A stretch of 64,000 nt of DNA from Methanobacteriota archaeon. GTDB lineage: Archaea > Methanobacteriota > Methanobacteria > Methanobacteriales > Methanobacteriaceae. Below are positions 50,972-60,990 of this stretch, one piece after another. The notes below the pieces were generated by a model. It was not told the DNA's origin. It was given only the letters and a program-made list of their open reading frames with translations, and did not search any database. The stretch is from NCBI GenBank assembly GCA_023411115.1, contig JAEYPF010000014.1:34355-98354 (forward strand). Direction: 5' to 3'. The stretch's first letter is position 1, and each line of letters opens with the position of its first letter. The position numbers were made by a program, and so were the translations under genes.

Positions 50972-52663
50972 ATGGAATATACAGTAGGAAGCTATCTTGC
51001 AAAACGTTTTGAACAAATGGGGATTGAACATCATTTCATTGTACCTGGTGATTTAAATCTTGTTTTGCTGGATGAACTTCTAAAAAATAAGAATTTAGAG
51101 CAAGTTGGATGCTGTAACGAGCTAAATGCAGCCTATGCTGCCGAAGGATATGCAAGGGCAAAAGGTGCTGGTGCAGTAGTTACTACTTTCAATGTTGGTG
51201 CATTTTCTGCTATTAATGGTATTGCTGGTGCCTACGCTGAACGTTTACCTTTAGTATTTGTTTCTGGTAGTTACAATACAAATGATCCCATTAGGGGCAA
51301 TATTCCACATCATAGTTTGGGTATTCTGGATTTAAATTATCAATTTGAAATGATAGCTAAAGTGACATGTGATGCAGCACAAATCCTTCATGAGAAGGAT
51401 GCCCCTTATTTAATAGATAGAGTAATACTCAACGCGTTACGAAATCGTTTGCCGGGATATATTGAGATTCCCAGCAATATAGCAAATGCCGCTTGCCCCG
51501 ATCCCACACCATTTGAGACACTATTTAAACCACCAGCCAGCGATCCAGATGCACTTCAAGCAGCGGTTGATGCGTCTGCGGATGCAATAAATAATGCAGA
51601 CAGACCTGTTCTTCTTGCAGGGCCAAATATTAGAGCATACGGAGCAATTAATGCATTTAAAGAACTGGCTGAAACATTAGGTTGTGCAGTTGCTGTTCAA
51701 CCAAGTGCAAAGAGTTTTTTCCCAGAAAATCATCCTCAATTTATTGGCATATACTGGGGTTCGGTAAGCAGCCCCGGTTGCGAAGAAATAGTCGACTGGG
51801 CAGATGTGGTTATTGCTGCAGGTGCAGTATTTACAGATTATTCAACGGTTGGCTGGACAGCATTGCCGCCTGATGAAAAAATGATTAATGCTGAACCAGA
51901 TAGAGTACGCTCTCCGAATAATGCTGATTATAATGGGTTAGAGTTAGCTGATTTTCTTTCCGCTCTGGCTAAAAAAGTAAAGAAAAATGATTCTTCATTA
52001 AAAATGTACAATCAAACTCGCCGCGATGAAGAACCAATTAAACCTGCCGATCCCCAAAAACCACTGACACGTATGGAAATGATACGGCAAATTCAGAATT
52101 TACTCAGCTCGAAAACAACTTTGTTTGTTGAAAGCGGTGATTCGTGGTTCAATGGGATGTACATGGAATTGCCAGAAGATGCCCATTTTGAGATTGAAAT
52201 GCAGTGGGGGTCCATTGGATGGTCTGTGGCGTCTACTTTTGGATACGCTTTGGCAGTTGAACCAGATCAACAGATATTATCTCTGATTGGTGATGGCTCG
52301 TTTCAGTTTACGGCACAGGAAGTTGCAAATATGATACGTTACGAATTAGGCAATGTAATCCTGTTTATAGTTAACAACAGGGGTTATGTTGTTGAATCTG
52401 AGATTCACGAGGGTCCATATAACTACTTCAAAAATTGGGATTACGCCGGAATAATAGACGTTTTGAACGCTGATGATGGTCATGGATTAGGATTAACAGC
52501 AAGTACTGGAAGCGAGCTTACAGAAGCAATTGAAAAGGCAAAGGCACATAAGAATGGCGCTGTATTAATAGAGTGCCAGATTGAACATGAAGATTGTAGC
52601 CGTGAACTCCTGGAATGGGGAACTAAAGTGGGACTTGCCAATCAACGCCCACCAATACGTTAA
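50972..52663 (+). CDS. pdc: Pyruvate decarboxylase (ThDP-dependent, Zymomonas-like)
   Basis: A 563-residue enzyme that reads like Zymomonas mobilis Pdc from end to end. With the start at ATG 50972 (after AAAGGAG), catalytic residues fall on the known numbers: Asp27, Glu50, His113 and His114, Trp392, and Glu475 (Zymomonas Glu473). The ThDP motif is GDGSFQFTAQE through VNN. The usual Thr388 is Ser, and Ile472 is Val; Ile476 is kept (478 here). It should turn pyruvate into acetaldehyde and CO2. An indolepyruvate or other 2-oxoacid role is possible. No alcohol or aldehyde dehydrogenase is adjacent. TATA-like TTTATATAAAAATA lies near 50897. Transfer from bacteria is inferred. Confidence 0.88.
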   Translation: MEYTVGSYLAKRFEQMGIEHHFIVPGDLNLVLLDELLKNKNLEQVGCCNELNAAYAAEGYARAKGAGAVVTTFNVGAFSAINGIAGAYAERLPLVFVSGSYNTNDPIRGNIPHHSLGILDLNYQFEMIAKVTCDAAQILHEKDAPYLIDRVILNALRNRLPGYIEIPSNIANAACPDPTPFETLFKPPASDPDALQAAVDASADAINNADRPVLLAGPNIRAYGAINAFKELAETLGCAVAVQPSAKSFFPENHPQFIGIYWGSVSSPGCEEIVDWADVVIAAGAVFTDYSTVGWTALPPDEKMINAEPDRVRSPNNADYNGLELADFLSALAKKVKKNDSSLKMYNQTRRDEEPIKPADPQKPLTRMEMIRQIQNLLSSKTTLFVESGDSWFNGMYMELPEDAHFEIEMQWGSIGWSVASTFGYALAVEPDQQILSLIGDGSFQFTAQEVANMIRYELGNVILFIVNNRGYVVESEIHEGPYNYFKNWDYAGIIDVLNADDGHGLGLTASTGSELTEAIEKAKAHKNGAVLIECQIEHEDCSRELLEWGTKVGLANQRPPIR

Positions 52664-52711
52664 TTTAATTTTCTAAAGTACGGGGATTTAAAATATTTAT
52701 AAATATACGAT

Positions 52712-55078
52712 GTGGTGGAAATTAAGGAAAAAAATTTGCTTAAAGATGCTAAAAGGCTTGAAAAAGTTAATAATGCTTTAATTAGTGAATTTAAAGATTA
52801 TATAATAACCGAAACAGAATTTAAAAGAAAAATTCAGCAAATTCTTGATAATATCGCAGAATTTTATTTTGAAATAGACAATGAAGGGCGTATTTTAGAG
52901 TTGAATCATAATGTAGAAGTTGAATTTGGTAAAAAAAAGGAAGATTTAATTGGAAAAGCTTTTTGGAATGAATTTCCTTCAAATAAACTAATATTAGATA
53001 AGTTTTACATGGCCAAACGAGAAAAAAAACATATAAAATTTGAAATTTATTCTGAAATTTCAAAAAAATGGTTTGAAATGCATGTTCACCCATTTGAAGA
53101 CAGGATATCAGTTTATTTCCATGATATAAGTGAAAGGAAAAGATTAGAGCAGGATTTGAAAGAAAGTGAAGAGAAATACAGGGCAATTTTCGAAAATACT
53201 GGAAATCCTACCATGATAATTGAGGAAGATATGACGATATCCCTTGTAAATGAGGAATTTGAAAAAGTTTCAGGTTATTCCAGAGAAGAAATTGAAGGTA
53301 CCAAATGGACTGAAATGATATTTAAAGAAGATTTAAATAGAATGATAAAATATCACAGTTTAAGGAGGAAACATCCCGAGAAAGTTCCAAAAAGCTATGA
53401 AGTCCATTTGAAAAATAAAAAAGGGGAACTTAGGCCTGTTTATTTAACTGTTGGGCTCATTTCAGAAACAGGTAGAAATATAGCTTCGTTTGCGGATATG
53501 ACAGAACGTAAAAAGGATTTGGAAGAATTAAGAAATTACAGGGTTCATCTGGAGGAACTTGTAGAAAAAAGAACAGGAGAACTTGAAAGGGTCAACAGAG
53601 CATTAGCTGAAAGTGAAGAGAAATTCCGTGAATTATTCAATAAAGCAGATGATATGATTACTCTGGTAGTATTAAATGAAAAGGGTATACCTGGAAAATT
53701 TATTGAAGTAAATGATGTTGCAAGTCAAAGACTGGGTTATTCGCGGGAAGAATTTTTAAATATGACTCCTGCTGACATAATTGCGCCTGAAAAATTAGCA
53801 GATATCCCAAAAAACGCGGCTGAAATTAATAGAAGTGGGGGTACAAAATTTGAAATAGTCCATATAACTAAGGAAGGAAGGAAAATACCAGTTGAAGTTA
53901 CCAATCACTCTTTTGAATTGAGAGGAAAGCGTGTTGCCCTTGCAATTTCTCGTGATATTACAGAACGTAAACATGCAGAAGAGGAACAGCAAAAAGCCAT
54001 GGATGAAATAAATGACCTTTATAATAAGGCCCCATGTGGTTATCATTCACTTGATAACAATGGTTTCTTTGTTAGAATTAATGATACTGAGCTTTCGTGG
54101 TTGGGATATTCACGAGAAGAAGTTATTGGAAAGAAACGGTTCTTTGAAGTACTTACTGATAAGAGTAAAAAAATTTTTCTTGAAAATTATTCTGATTTTA
54201 AGGAAAAGGGATGGGTTCGGGACCGTGAATATGAAATGGTTAGAAAAGATAGTTCTATTATACCCGTACTTTTAAACGCTACCACTATTCGTGATATTTC
54301 AGGCAATTTTTTAATGAGCCGCTCTACTATATTTGATATTACTGAGCGTAAAAAATATGAAGAAGAACAGAAAAGGCTTGTTGAAGATCTAAAGAGATCT
54401 AATGAAGAGTTAGAAAGATTCGCTTATGTAGCTTCTCATGACCTTCAAGAGCCCCTTAGGACTATTGCAAGTTTTACACAGCTGCTAGAAAGGCGTTATA
54501 AAAATAAATTCGATAAGGATGCAGATGAGTTCATTGATTATATTGTAGATGCTTCCATTAGAATGAAGGATCAGATTGATGGCCTTCTTGAATATTCTCG
54601 AGTTACAACCAATCAGGAGAAATTCCAGCCTGTAGATCTTGAATTAATTTTAAATCAAGCGATTATTAATCTTAGGTCTTTAATTGAAGAAAATAAAGCT
54701 GAAATTAATCATGTTCCACTTCCTACTGTAAATGGTGACGATGATCAGCTTCGAAGGATTTTCCAGAACTTAGTTGGAAACGCAATTAAATTCAGAAAAC
54801 CTGAAGTTAATCCCCGGGTTAATATTTCAGTATGTAGGGATAAAGAAAATAATGAATACTTATTTTCAATTGAAGATAACGGTATTGGTATTGATGAACA
54901 ATATATGGAGCGTATTTTTGTAATCTTTCAACGACTGCATACACGGGAAGCATATAAAGGAACTGGTATTGGATTATCAGTTGTTAAAAGAATTGTTGAA
55001 CGCCATGGTGGTCGAGTTTGGGTTGAATCTGAGCATGGCGTGGGTTCAACGTTTTATTTTACTATACCCCTCGTGTAA
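52712..55078 (+). CDS. Soluble multi-PAS histidine kinase
   Basis: About 788 residues without membrane spans. Four PAS-type domains lie at about residues 40-140, 150-270, 305-420 and 430-550 (for example YRAIFENTGNPTMIIEEDMTI and FRELFNKADDMITLV). The kinase core follows with FAYVASHDLQEPLRTIASF, NLVGNAIKFRK, DNGIGIDEQYMERIF and GTGIGLSVVKRIVERHGG. The start is uncertain: a TATA-like TTTATAAATA lies only about 10-18 bases before the GTG at 52712, so a TTG at 52736 is possible. No receiver gene is adjacent. Confidence 0.87.
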   Translation: MVEIKEKNLLKDAKRLEKVNNALISEFKDYIITETEFKRKIQQILDNIAEFYFEIDNEGRILELNHNVEVEFGKKKEDLIGKAFWNEFPSNKLILDKFYMAKREKKHIKFEIYSEISKKWFEMHVHPFEDRISVYFHDISERKRLEQDLKESEEKYRAIFENTGNPTMIIEEDMTISLVNEEFEKVSGYSREEIEGTKWTEMIFKEDLNRMIKYHSLRRKHPEKVPKSYEVHLKNKKGELRPVYLTVGLISETGRNIASFADMTERKKDLEELRNYRVHLEELVEKRTGELERVNRALAESEEKFRELFNKADDMITLVVLNEKGIPGKFIEVNDVASQRLGYSREEFLNMTPADIIAPEKLADIPKNAAEINRSGGTKFEIVHITKEGRKIPVEVTNHSFELRGKRVALAISRDITERKHAEEEQQKAMDEINDLYNKAPCGYHSLDNNGFFVRINDTELSWLGYSREEVIGKKRFFEVLTDKSKKIFLENYSDFKEKGWVRDREYEMVRKDSSIIPVLLNATTIRDISGNFLMSRSTIFDITERKKYEEEQKRLVEDLKRSNEELERFAYVASHDLQEPLRTIASFTQLLERRYKNKFDKDADEFIDYIVDASIRMKDQIDGLLEYSRVTTNQEKFQPVDLELILNQAIINLRSLIEENKAEINHVPLPTVNGDDDQLRRIFQNLVGNAIKFRKPEVNPRVNISVCRDKENNEYLFSIEDNGIGIDEQYMERIFVIFQRLHTREAYKGTGIGLSVVKRIVERHGGRVWVESEHGVGSTFYFTIPLV

Positions 55079-55297
55079 TTTAATGAATATTTCTATCTTT
55101 TAAATTTAATTTGAATTTGAGTTATTGAACTTATTTAAAATCCATTTTTAGAAGTTAATAGCTTAAATTAAAGAATAATTCTAAGTTTTAAATATATATT
55201 TATAATAAATTAGATAAATAAAGTAATAATAAATAGTTATATTTTAAATCATCTTCATAGGCCATTATTTTTAATTTAAAAGAAAAGGAAGTCTTCT

Positions 55298-58200
55298 ATG
55301 GAGGAAAAGGACTATAAAAAAGAAAATGAACCATTTGGTCTACCTTTATGTAATTTAACTACTAATTACTGCAATATATTTGAAAATATGGGTGAAGGAG
55401 TTTCTATTTTTGAAATAATTTATAATTATGAAGGTAAAATTTCAGATTTACGTATTATGTACATAAATCCCGCATCGATACTTAATAAGATCAGGCCACG
55501 GGAAAAAATTACTGATAAAACTATAATTGAATTATGTGGGATTGATAAGGCAGGTTCATACTTGAAAATGGCAGAAGAAGTAGTTTCTACTGGAAAAGGC
55601 GCACGATATGGAGTTCATTTTGCACAATTTAATAAATACTTCTTAATAAATGCTTTTGCTCCCCATAAAAATATGTGCGTAACAATAGATGTAGATATTA
55701 CCAGAGAAAAAGAATATGAAGTGCAATTAAAAAAGCAGTCTGATTTGCTTAACCTAACCAGTGACGCGATTATTGTACATGATATGAAAGATAAAATTGT
55801 TTTTTGGAATCATGGGGCCGAAGAGCGGTATGGATGGTATAAGGAAGAAGTTTTAGGAAAAATTACCCATAATTTACTAAAAACAGAATTTCCAGATTCT
55901 ATGGAAGAGACATGTAAACAATTCCTCAAAGAAGGATATTGGGAAGGTGAATTAACCCATACAAAACGCGATGGTACCAAAATTGTGGTTTCAAGCAGAT
56001 GGGCGTTGCAAAAAGATAAAAATAATGAGTCCACAGGTTTCATGGAGATTAACACCGATATTACTGAACATAAAAAAGCTGAAAAGTCCTTAAGAGAATC
56101 TGAGGCTAAATATCGTACTATTTTTGAGAATACAGGAATTGCCTTTGCAATTATGGAAGAGAATACGGTAATATCTCTAATGAACACTGAATCTGAAGAA
56201 ATTATGGGATATTCAAAGGAAGAAATAGAAGGAAAAAGAAGCTGGACGGAATTTGTAGCTAAAAAAGATGATCTAAAGAAAATGAAAGAATATCACCGGC
56301 TTCGTAGAGTTGATTCTGATGCCGCTCCAAAAAGATATGAATTTCAAGCTATTAGTAAAGAAGGTAATATTAAAGATATAATTATCACAATTTCTATGAT
56401 TCCAGGTACAAAAAAGAGTATAGCTTCTTTTTTAGATAATACGGAATATAAGAAAGTTGAAAGAGCTTTAAGAGAGTCTGAGGCTAAATATCGTACTATT
56501 TTTGAGAATACAGGAATTGCTTTCATGATCATTGAGGAAGATATGACTATATCTTTAATCAATGAGGAAATGGAAAAAACATTTGGCTATTTAAAAGAAG
56601 AAGTAGAGGGTAAAAGAAAATGGACGGAATTTGTGGCTACTAAAGAAGATCTGGAGAGAATGAAAGAGTATCATAGACTTCGGAGGGTTAATCCTGAAGC
56701 TGCTCCGAAACAATATGACTACAATGCCATTGCTAAAAATGGAGATATTAAGGATGTTCTGGCAGCTGTATCTATGATTCCAGGCTCAAAAAAGAGTATA
56801 GCATCATTTATTGACATTACAGATCGTAAAAAAATTGAAAACGCTTTAAAAGATAGTAGAGAAGAATTCAAAACTCTTGTTGAGAATTCACCATCAGGTA
56901 TAACTCGTTTTGACAGAAATTTAAAGTATGTTTTCATTAATTCGGCTGGAGCAGAGATGATTGGATTACCTCCGGAAGATTACATAGGTAAAACCCATAG
57001 GGAGATTGAAATGCCTGAAGAACTGGCTTTCAAAGTTGAAGACCTTTTAAACAGAGTTATTGAAACTGGAAAACCTGAAAATTTCGAATTTAAAATACCC
57101 GGTCCTGATGGATTGAAATATTATGAATCTCGAAATATTCCCGAATTTGATGAATATGGTAATGTAAAATCAGTACTTGCAGTGGCAGCAGATATAACTG
57201 GAATCAAAAGAGCTCAGGAAGAGTTAAAAAGGGCGCATGATAATCTAGAGATTAAGGTTCAGGAACGAACAAAAGAACTTAAAAATGCTAATATGGCATT
57301 GGAGAGGGAAATAGAAGAGCGTAAAAAAGTTGAAAAAGCATTATACAGGGAAAAAATAATAGCACAGACATACCTCGATATTGCAGGAGTCGTGCTTGTT
57401 GCAATCAATAGAGATTTGACCATATCATTGATTAATAGAAAGGGTATTGAAATTGTAGGATATTCTGAAGATGAAATCATTGGAAAGAGTTTCATTGACT
57501 TTATTCCTGAGAGATTTAAAGTTGAATTAACTAATATTGCTATTCAAATAATATTGGGTGAAAATGAACAATTTGAATATTATGAGGGCCCTATTCTAAC
57601 AAAAAACGGTGAAGAAAGGCTTATTTCGTGGCATATTGCTGTAATAAGGGATGATGAAGGTAATTTCATAAATGCTCTTGTTTCTGGAGAAGATGTCACT
57701 GAACGTAAAACGGCAGAAGAAGCGCTCATAGCTAGTGAAAAACGTTACCGTGCGTTATATGATGATAATCCTTCCATATATTTTACAGTGGATTCTGAAG
57801 GAATCATATTGTCTGTTAACCGTTTTGGAGCTGAACAATTAGGTTATACAATTCCTGAATTAACTGGTAAATCTTTAATATCAATTGTGTTTTATGAAGA
57901 AGACAGGATAGCTGCAGCAAAAAATCTTAAGCATAGCGTAGAAAATTATGGCCAAATATTTCATTGGGAAATTCGTAAAGTCCGTAAAAACGGCAGTATA
58001 ATGTGGGTAAAAGAAATAGCACACGCAGTTAAAGAGTCTGATGGCAAAATAATTGTTTATATCGTATGTGAAGATATTACTGAGCGTAAAACGGCAGAAG
58101 AAGCCCTAAAAGAAAGTCAAGAAAGATTTAAAATATTGTTCAAATATGCTCCTGATCCTTATTTCCTTACTGACATGGAAGGGAACTTTTTAGATGGTAA

Positions 58201-59194
58201 TTTAGCGGCTGAGAGAATCGTAGGCTTTAAAAAGGAAACCATCATCGGTAAAAATATTGTAGATCTAGGTTTAATAAATGAGGACCAAATTCATAAAGCG
58301 GTTCAGATGTTAGAGCGGAATTTACGAGGTGTATCTACTGGGCCCGAAGAATTTATTCTCACCAGGAAAGATGGAAAAAAAGTGCCTGTTGAAATAACTG
58401 GATATCCAATAGAAATTAGGGGCCAAAAGTTAGTTTTAGGAATGGCCAGGGATATAAGCGAGCGTAAAATGGCAGAAGAAAAATTAAAAGAAACAATAAA
58501 AGAATTGAAGCGCTCTAATGAAGAATTACAACAATTTGCTTATATTACTTCTCATGATTTGCAGGAACCCCTGCGGACCATTGCAAGTTTTACACAACTT
58601 ATTGAGAGGCGTTATAAAGGTAGACTTGATCCTGATGCTGACGAGTTCATTGATTTTATAGTGGATGCTGCAACACGAATGAAAGAAATGATTCAGGGCT
58701 TACTTGATTATTCTCGTGTAGGCACAAGAGGGGAAGAATTTGATTTTGTAGATACTGAAGAAATACTGGAAACAGTTTTATCCAATCTTCATACTGCAAT
58801 TAGTGAAAACAATGCTGAAGTTACCCACGATAAACTTCCAACGGTAATAGGCGATAAAACTCAATTAATTCAACTATTCCAGAACCTTGTATCTAATGCT
58901 ATTAAATTTAAAAAGCAGGATGTGCCTCCAAAAATCCATATTTCATGCCATAAAGATGAGAAAAATAATGAATATGTTTTCAGTGTATATGATAATGGCA
59001 TTGGATTAGAACCACAATACAGGGACAGAATATTTGAAGTTTTCAAGCGATTACATGCTATGGATGAGTATAAAGGGGCAGGAATTGGCCTTGCAATAAG
59101 TAAAAGGATTATAGAACGTCATGGCGGACAAATTTGGGTTGAATCTGAATTGGGAAAAGGGTCTACTTTTTACTTTACCATGCCAATGCCATAA
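55298..59194 (+). CDS. Large soluble histidine kinase with eight PAS domains
   Basis: A 1298-residue kinase with no membrane span. PAS-type domains begin at about residues 25, 145, 268, 394, 520, 685, 815 and 940. Domains three and four are near copies, with a nearly identical stretch of about 45 bases at 378-base spacing, so this is a recent internal duplication. The core shows FAYITSHDLQEPLRTIASF, NLVSNAIKFKK, DNGIGLEPQYRDRIF and GAGIGLAISKRIIERHGG. The first PAS domain resembles that of the kinase at 59417. A serial PAS array suggests integration of several cytoplasmic signals. Confidence 0.88.
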   Translation: MEEKDYKKENEPFGLPLCNLTTNYCNIFENMGEGVSIFEIIYNYEGKISDLRIMYINPASILNKIRPREKITDKTIIELCGIDKAGSYLKMAEEVVSTGKGARYGVHFAQFNKYFLINAFAPHKNMCVTIDVDITREKEYEVQLKKQSDLLNLTSDAIIVHDMKDKIVFWNHGAEERYGWYKEEVLGKITHNLLKTEFPDSMEETCKQFLKEGYWEGELTHTKRDGTKIVVSSRWALQKDKNNESTGFMEINTDITEHKKAEKSLRESEAKYRTIFENTGIAFAIMEENTVISLMNTESEEIMGYSKEEIEGKRSWTEFVAKKDDLKKMKEYHRLRRVDSDAAPKRYEFQAISKEGNIKDIIITISMIPGTKKSIASFLDNTEYKKVERALRESEAKYRTIFENTGIAFMIIEEDMTISLINEEMEKTFGYLKEEVEGKRKWTEFVATKEDLERMKEYHRLRRVNPEAAPKQYDYNAIAKNGDIKDVLAAVSMIPGSKKSIASFIDITDRKKIENALKDSREEFKTLVENSPSGITRFDRNLKYVFINSAGAEMIGLPPEDYIGKTHREIEMPEELAFKVEDLLNRVIETGKPENFEFKIPGPDGLKYYESRNIPEFDEYGNVKSVLAVAADITGIKRAQEELKRAHDNLEIKVQERTKELKNANMALEREIEERKKVEKALYREKIIAQTYLDIAGVVLVAINRDLTISLINRKGIEIVGYSEDEIIGKSFIDFIPERFKVELTNIAIQIILGENEQFEYYEGPILTKNGEERLISWHIAVIRDDEGNFINALVSGEDVTERKTAEEALIASEKRYRALYDDNPSIYFTVDSEGIILSVNRFGAEQLGYTIPELTGKSLISIVFYEEDRIAAAKNLKHSVENYGQIFHWEIRKVRKNGSIMWVKEIAHAVKESDGKIIVYIVCEDITERKTAEEALKESQERFKILFKYAPDPYFLTDMEGNFLDGNLAAERIVGFKKETIIGKNIVDLGLINEDQIHKAVQMLERNLRGVSTGPEEFILTRKDGKKVPVEITGYPIEIRGQKLVLGMARDISERKMAEEKLKETIKELKRSNEELQQFAYITSHDLQEPLRTIASFTQLIERRYKGRLDPDADEFIDFIVDAATRMKEMIQGLLDYSRVGTRGEEFDFVDTEEILETVLSNLHTAISENNAEVTHDKLPTVIGDKTQLIQLFQNLVSNAIKFKKQDVPPKIHISCHKDEKNNEYVFSVYDNGIGLEPQYRDRIFEVFKRLHAMDEYKGAGIGLAISKRIIERHGGQIWVESELGKGSTFYFTMPMP

Positions 59195-59416
59195 GTTTTG
59201 CAGCTACCAATAGGCTTGAAAAGCCCTAAATACATTCGAGCACAAAGTTTGATATTTTAAAGATGAATTTTTGGATGAACTGATCATTTTTGTACTATTA
59301 TTGTCTTTGATTGTAAATTTTTTCAGTTTTCAGAAAAATTCTTAAAGAAAACATATTTCAATATCCTTTTCTAATACATATTTAGAAATAATGTGAATAA
59401 ATTTATCTAGATTTTT

Positions 59417-60514
59417 ATGAAAAATACGGGCTTGGATATATTTTCACTTACCAGTGAAGATTATTATACTATATTTGAAAATATGCAGGAAGGCATAACT
59501 GTTTACAGGATAGTGTATGATAGAGAGGGGAATGTAGTTGATTTAATCATTAAATATGCTAATCCTGCTTCTTCAACCAGTAGAGTATTTCTCAATAAAA
59601 AATTCAGCGGTAAAAGCATCACTAAACTTTATGGATCTAATGCAGTATCGTCCTTAATAAAAGAAGTGAATGAAATAGTCTCTACTGGAAAAATTAAGAA
59701 GTATGAAACTTATTCTCCCATTCTAGATAGCTATTTTTCTATTTCGGCATTTTCACCCGCCAAAAATTTGTATGTAACGCTTACAACAGATATTAGTGAG
59801 CAAAAAAGAGCTGAAAAGTATTTAAGAAATGCACACGACAATCTGGAAGTTAAAGTACAGGAAAGAACAAGTGAACTTTTAGCAACACTTCAAGAAAAAG
59901 AACTGCTCCTGCGAGAAATTCATCACCGTGTTAAAAATAATTTACAGATAATAAGCAGCCTTCTTAATCTCCAGATTCCATATATTAAAGATGAACAATC
60001 AATTGAATTTTTTAAAGAGAGCCAGAATCGAGTTAAATCTATTTCAATGGTCCATGAGAAACTTTATCAATCAAAAAATCTTGATAAAATTGACTTTGGT
60101 GAATATATTTCTAATATTGTCACTAACCTATTTCAAACATATGACGTAAATCCGGATATAATTGAATATAATTCGAATCTGGATAATATAAACCTTAACA
60201 TCGAGACGTCAATCCCTTGCGGCCTTATTATCACTGAACTTATAACTAACTCTATTAAGCATGCTTTTTTAAATGGAAGAAAAGGTAAAATTATGGTAAA
60301 ATTATATTTTGAAGATGAAAAATTTATCCTTCTAATAAATGACAACGGTATTGGATTTCCTGAGGACCTGGATATTAAAAATACCGAAACTTTAGGCCTA
60401 CAACTGGTTGATTTGCTGGTGGATCAACTAGATGGAACGGTAGAACTTAACAGAAAGAAGGGAACCGAATTTAAAATAGAATTTAAGGAATTGAAATACA
60501 AAGAAAGGATTTAA
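59417..60514 (+). CDS. PAS histidine kinase of the HisKA_2 type
   Basis: A 365-residue soluble kinase. One PAS domain (about residues 12-130) is followed by a coiled coil and a HisKA_2 domain with LREIHHRVKNNLQIISSLLNLQ, different from the HisKA cores of its neighbours. The ATP domain is seen in CGLIITELITNSIKHAF, INDNGIGFPEDLD and TLGLQLVDLLVDQLDG. The PAS domain is homologous to the first PAS of the 1298-residue kinase upstream. The GNAT gene starts one base after its stop codon, so the two are co-translated. Confidence 0.88.
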   Translation: MKNTGLDIFSLTSEDYYTIFENMQEGITVYRIVYDREGNVVDLIIKYANPASSTSRVFLNKKFSGKSITKLYGSNAVSSLIKEVNEIVSTGKIKKYETYSPILDSYFSISAFSPAKNLYVTLTTDISEQKRAEKYLRNAHDNLEVKVQERTSELLATLQEKELLLREIHHRVKNNLQIISSLLNLQIPYIKDEQSIEFFKESQNRVKSISMVHEKLYQSKNLDKIDFGEYISNIVTNLFQTYDVNPDIIEYNSNLDNINLNIETSIPCGLIITELITNSIKHAFLNGRKGKIMVKLYFEDEKFILLINDNGIGFPEDLDIKNTETLGLQLVDLLVDQLDGTVELNRKKGTEFKIEFKELKYKERI

Positions 60515-60515
60515 C

Positions 60516-60983
60516 GTGAAAATTAAATTTTTAGAATATAAAGAGAATTATTTTGCTGATTTAACCAGACTTTTTTATGAAGTGGTTCACAGTGTAAATG
60601 CAAAAGATTATACAAAGGAACAGCTGGATACATGGGCCCCCGAGAAAATTGACGCTGAAAAGTGGAAAAACAGGATTCAAAATAACTTTATAGTTATGGC
60701 AAAGGATGAAAATAAAGTCATTGGATTTGGTGAATTATCACCAGATGGTTGTATTGACATGCTTTATGTTCAAAAGGAATATTTAAGCCAAAAAGTAGGG
60801 CAAACCCTTTTAGAACACCTCATTAAAAAAGCAAAAGCCATTGATCTTGATGAAGTAGTTACTGAAGCGAGTATAACAGCTAAACCTTTTTTTGAAAAAC
60901 AGGGTTTTGAAGCGGTAAAAAAGCAAATTAAAACCCTCAATAATGTTGAATTTATTAATTATAAAATGAGAAAAAAAATTTAA
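60516..60983 (+). CDS. GNAT-family N-acetyltransferase
   Basis: A 155-residue acetyltransferase of the YafP-like type (VHSVNAKDYTKEQLDTWAP near the start). The acetyl-CoA loop is QKEYLSQKVGQTLLEHLIKKA, and the end EQGF-like segment FEKQGFEAVKKQ is typical. The start is GTG, one base after the kinase stop codon, giving tight coupling. A link with the kinase signal is possible. The substrate is unknown. Confidence 0.83.
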   Translation: MKIKFLEYKENYFADLTRLFYEVVHSVNAKDYTKEQLDTWAPEKIDAEKWKNRIQNNFIVMAKDENKVIGFGELSPDGCIDMLYVQKEYLSQKVGQTLLEHLIKKAKAIDLDEVVTEASITAKPFFEKQGFEAVKKQIKTLNNVEFINYKMRKKI

Positions 60984-60990
60984 AAACTAA

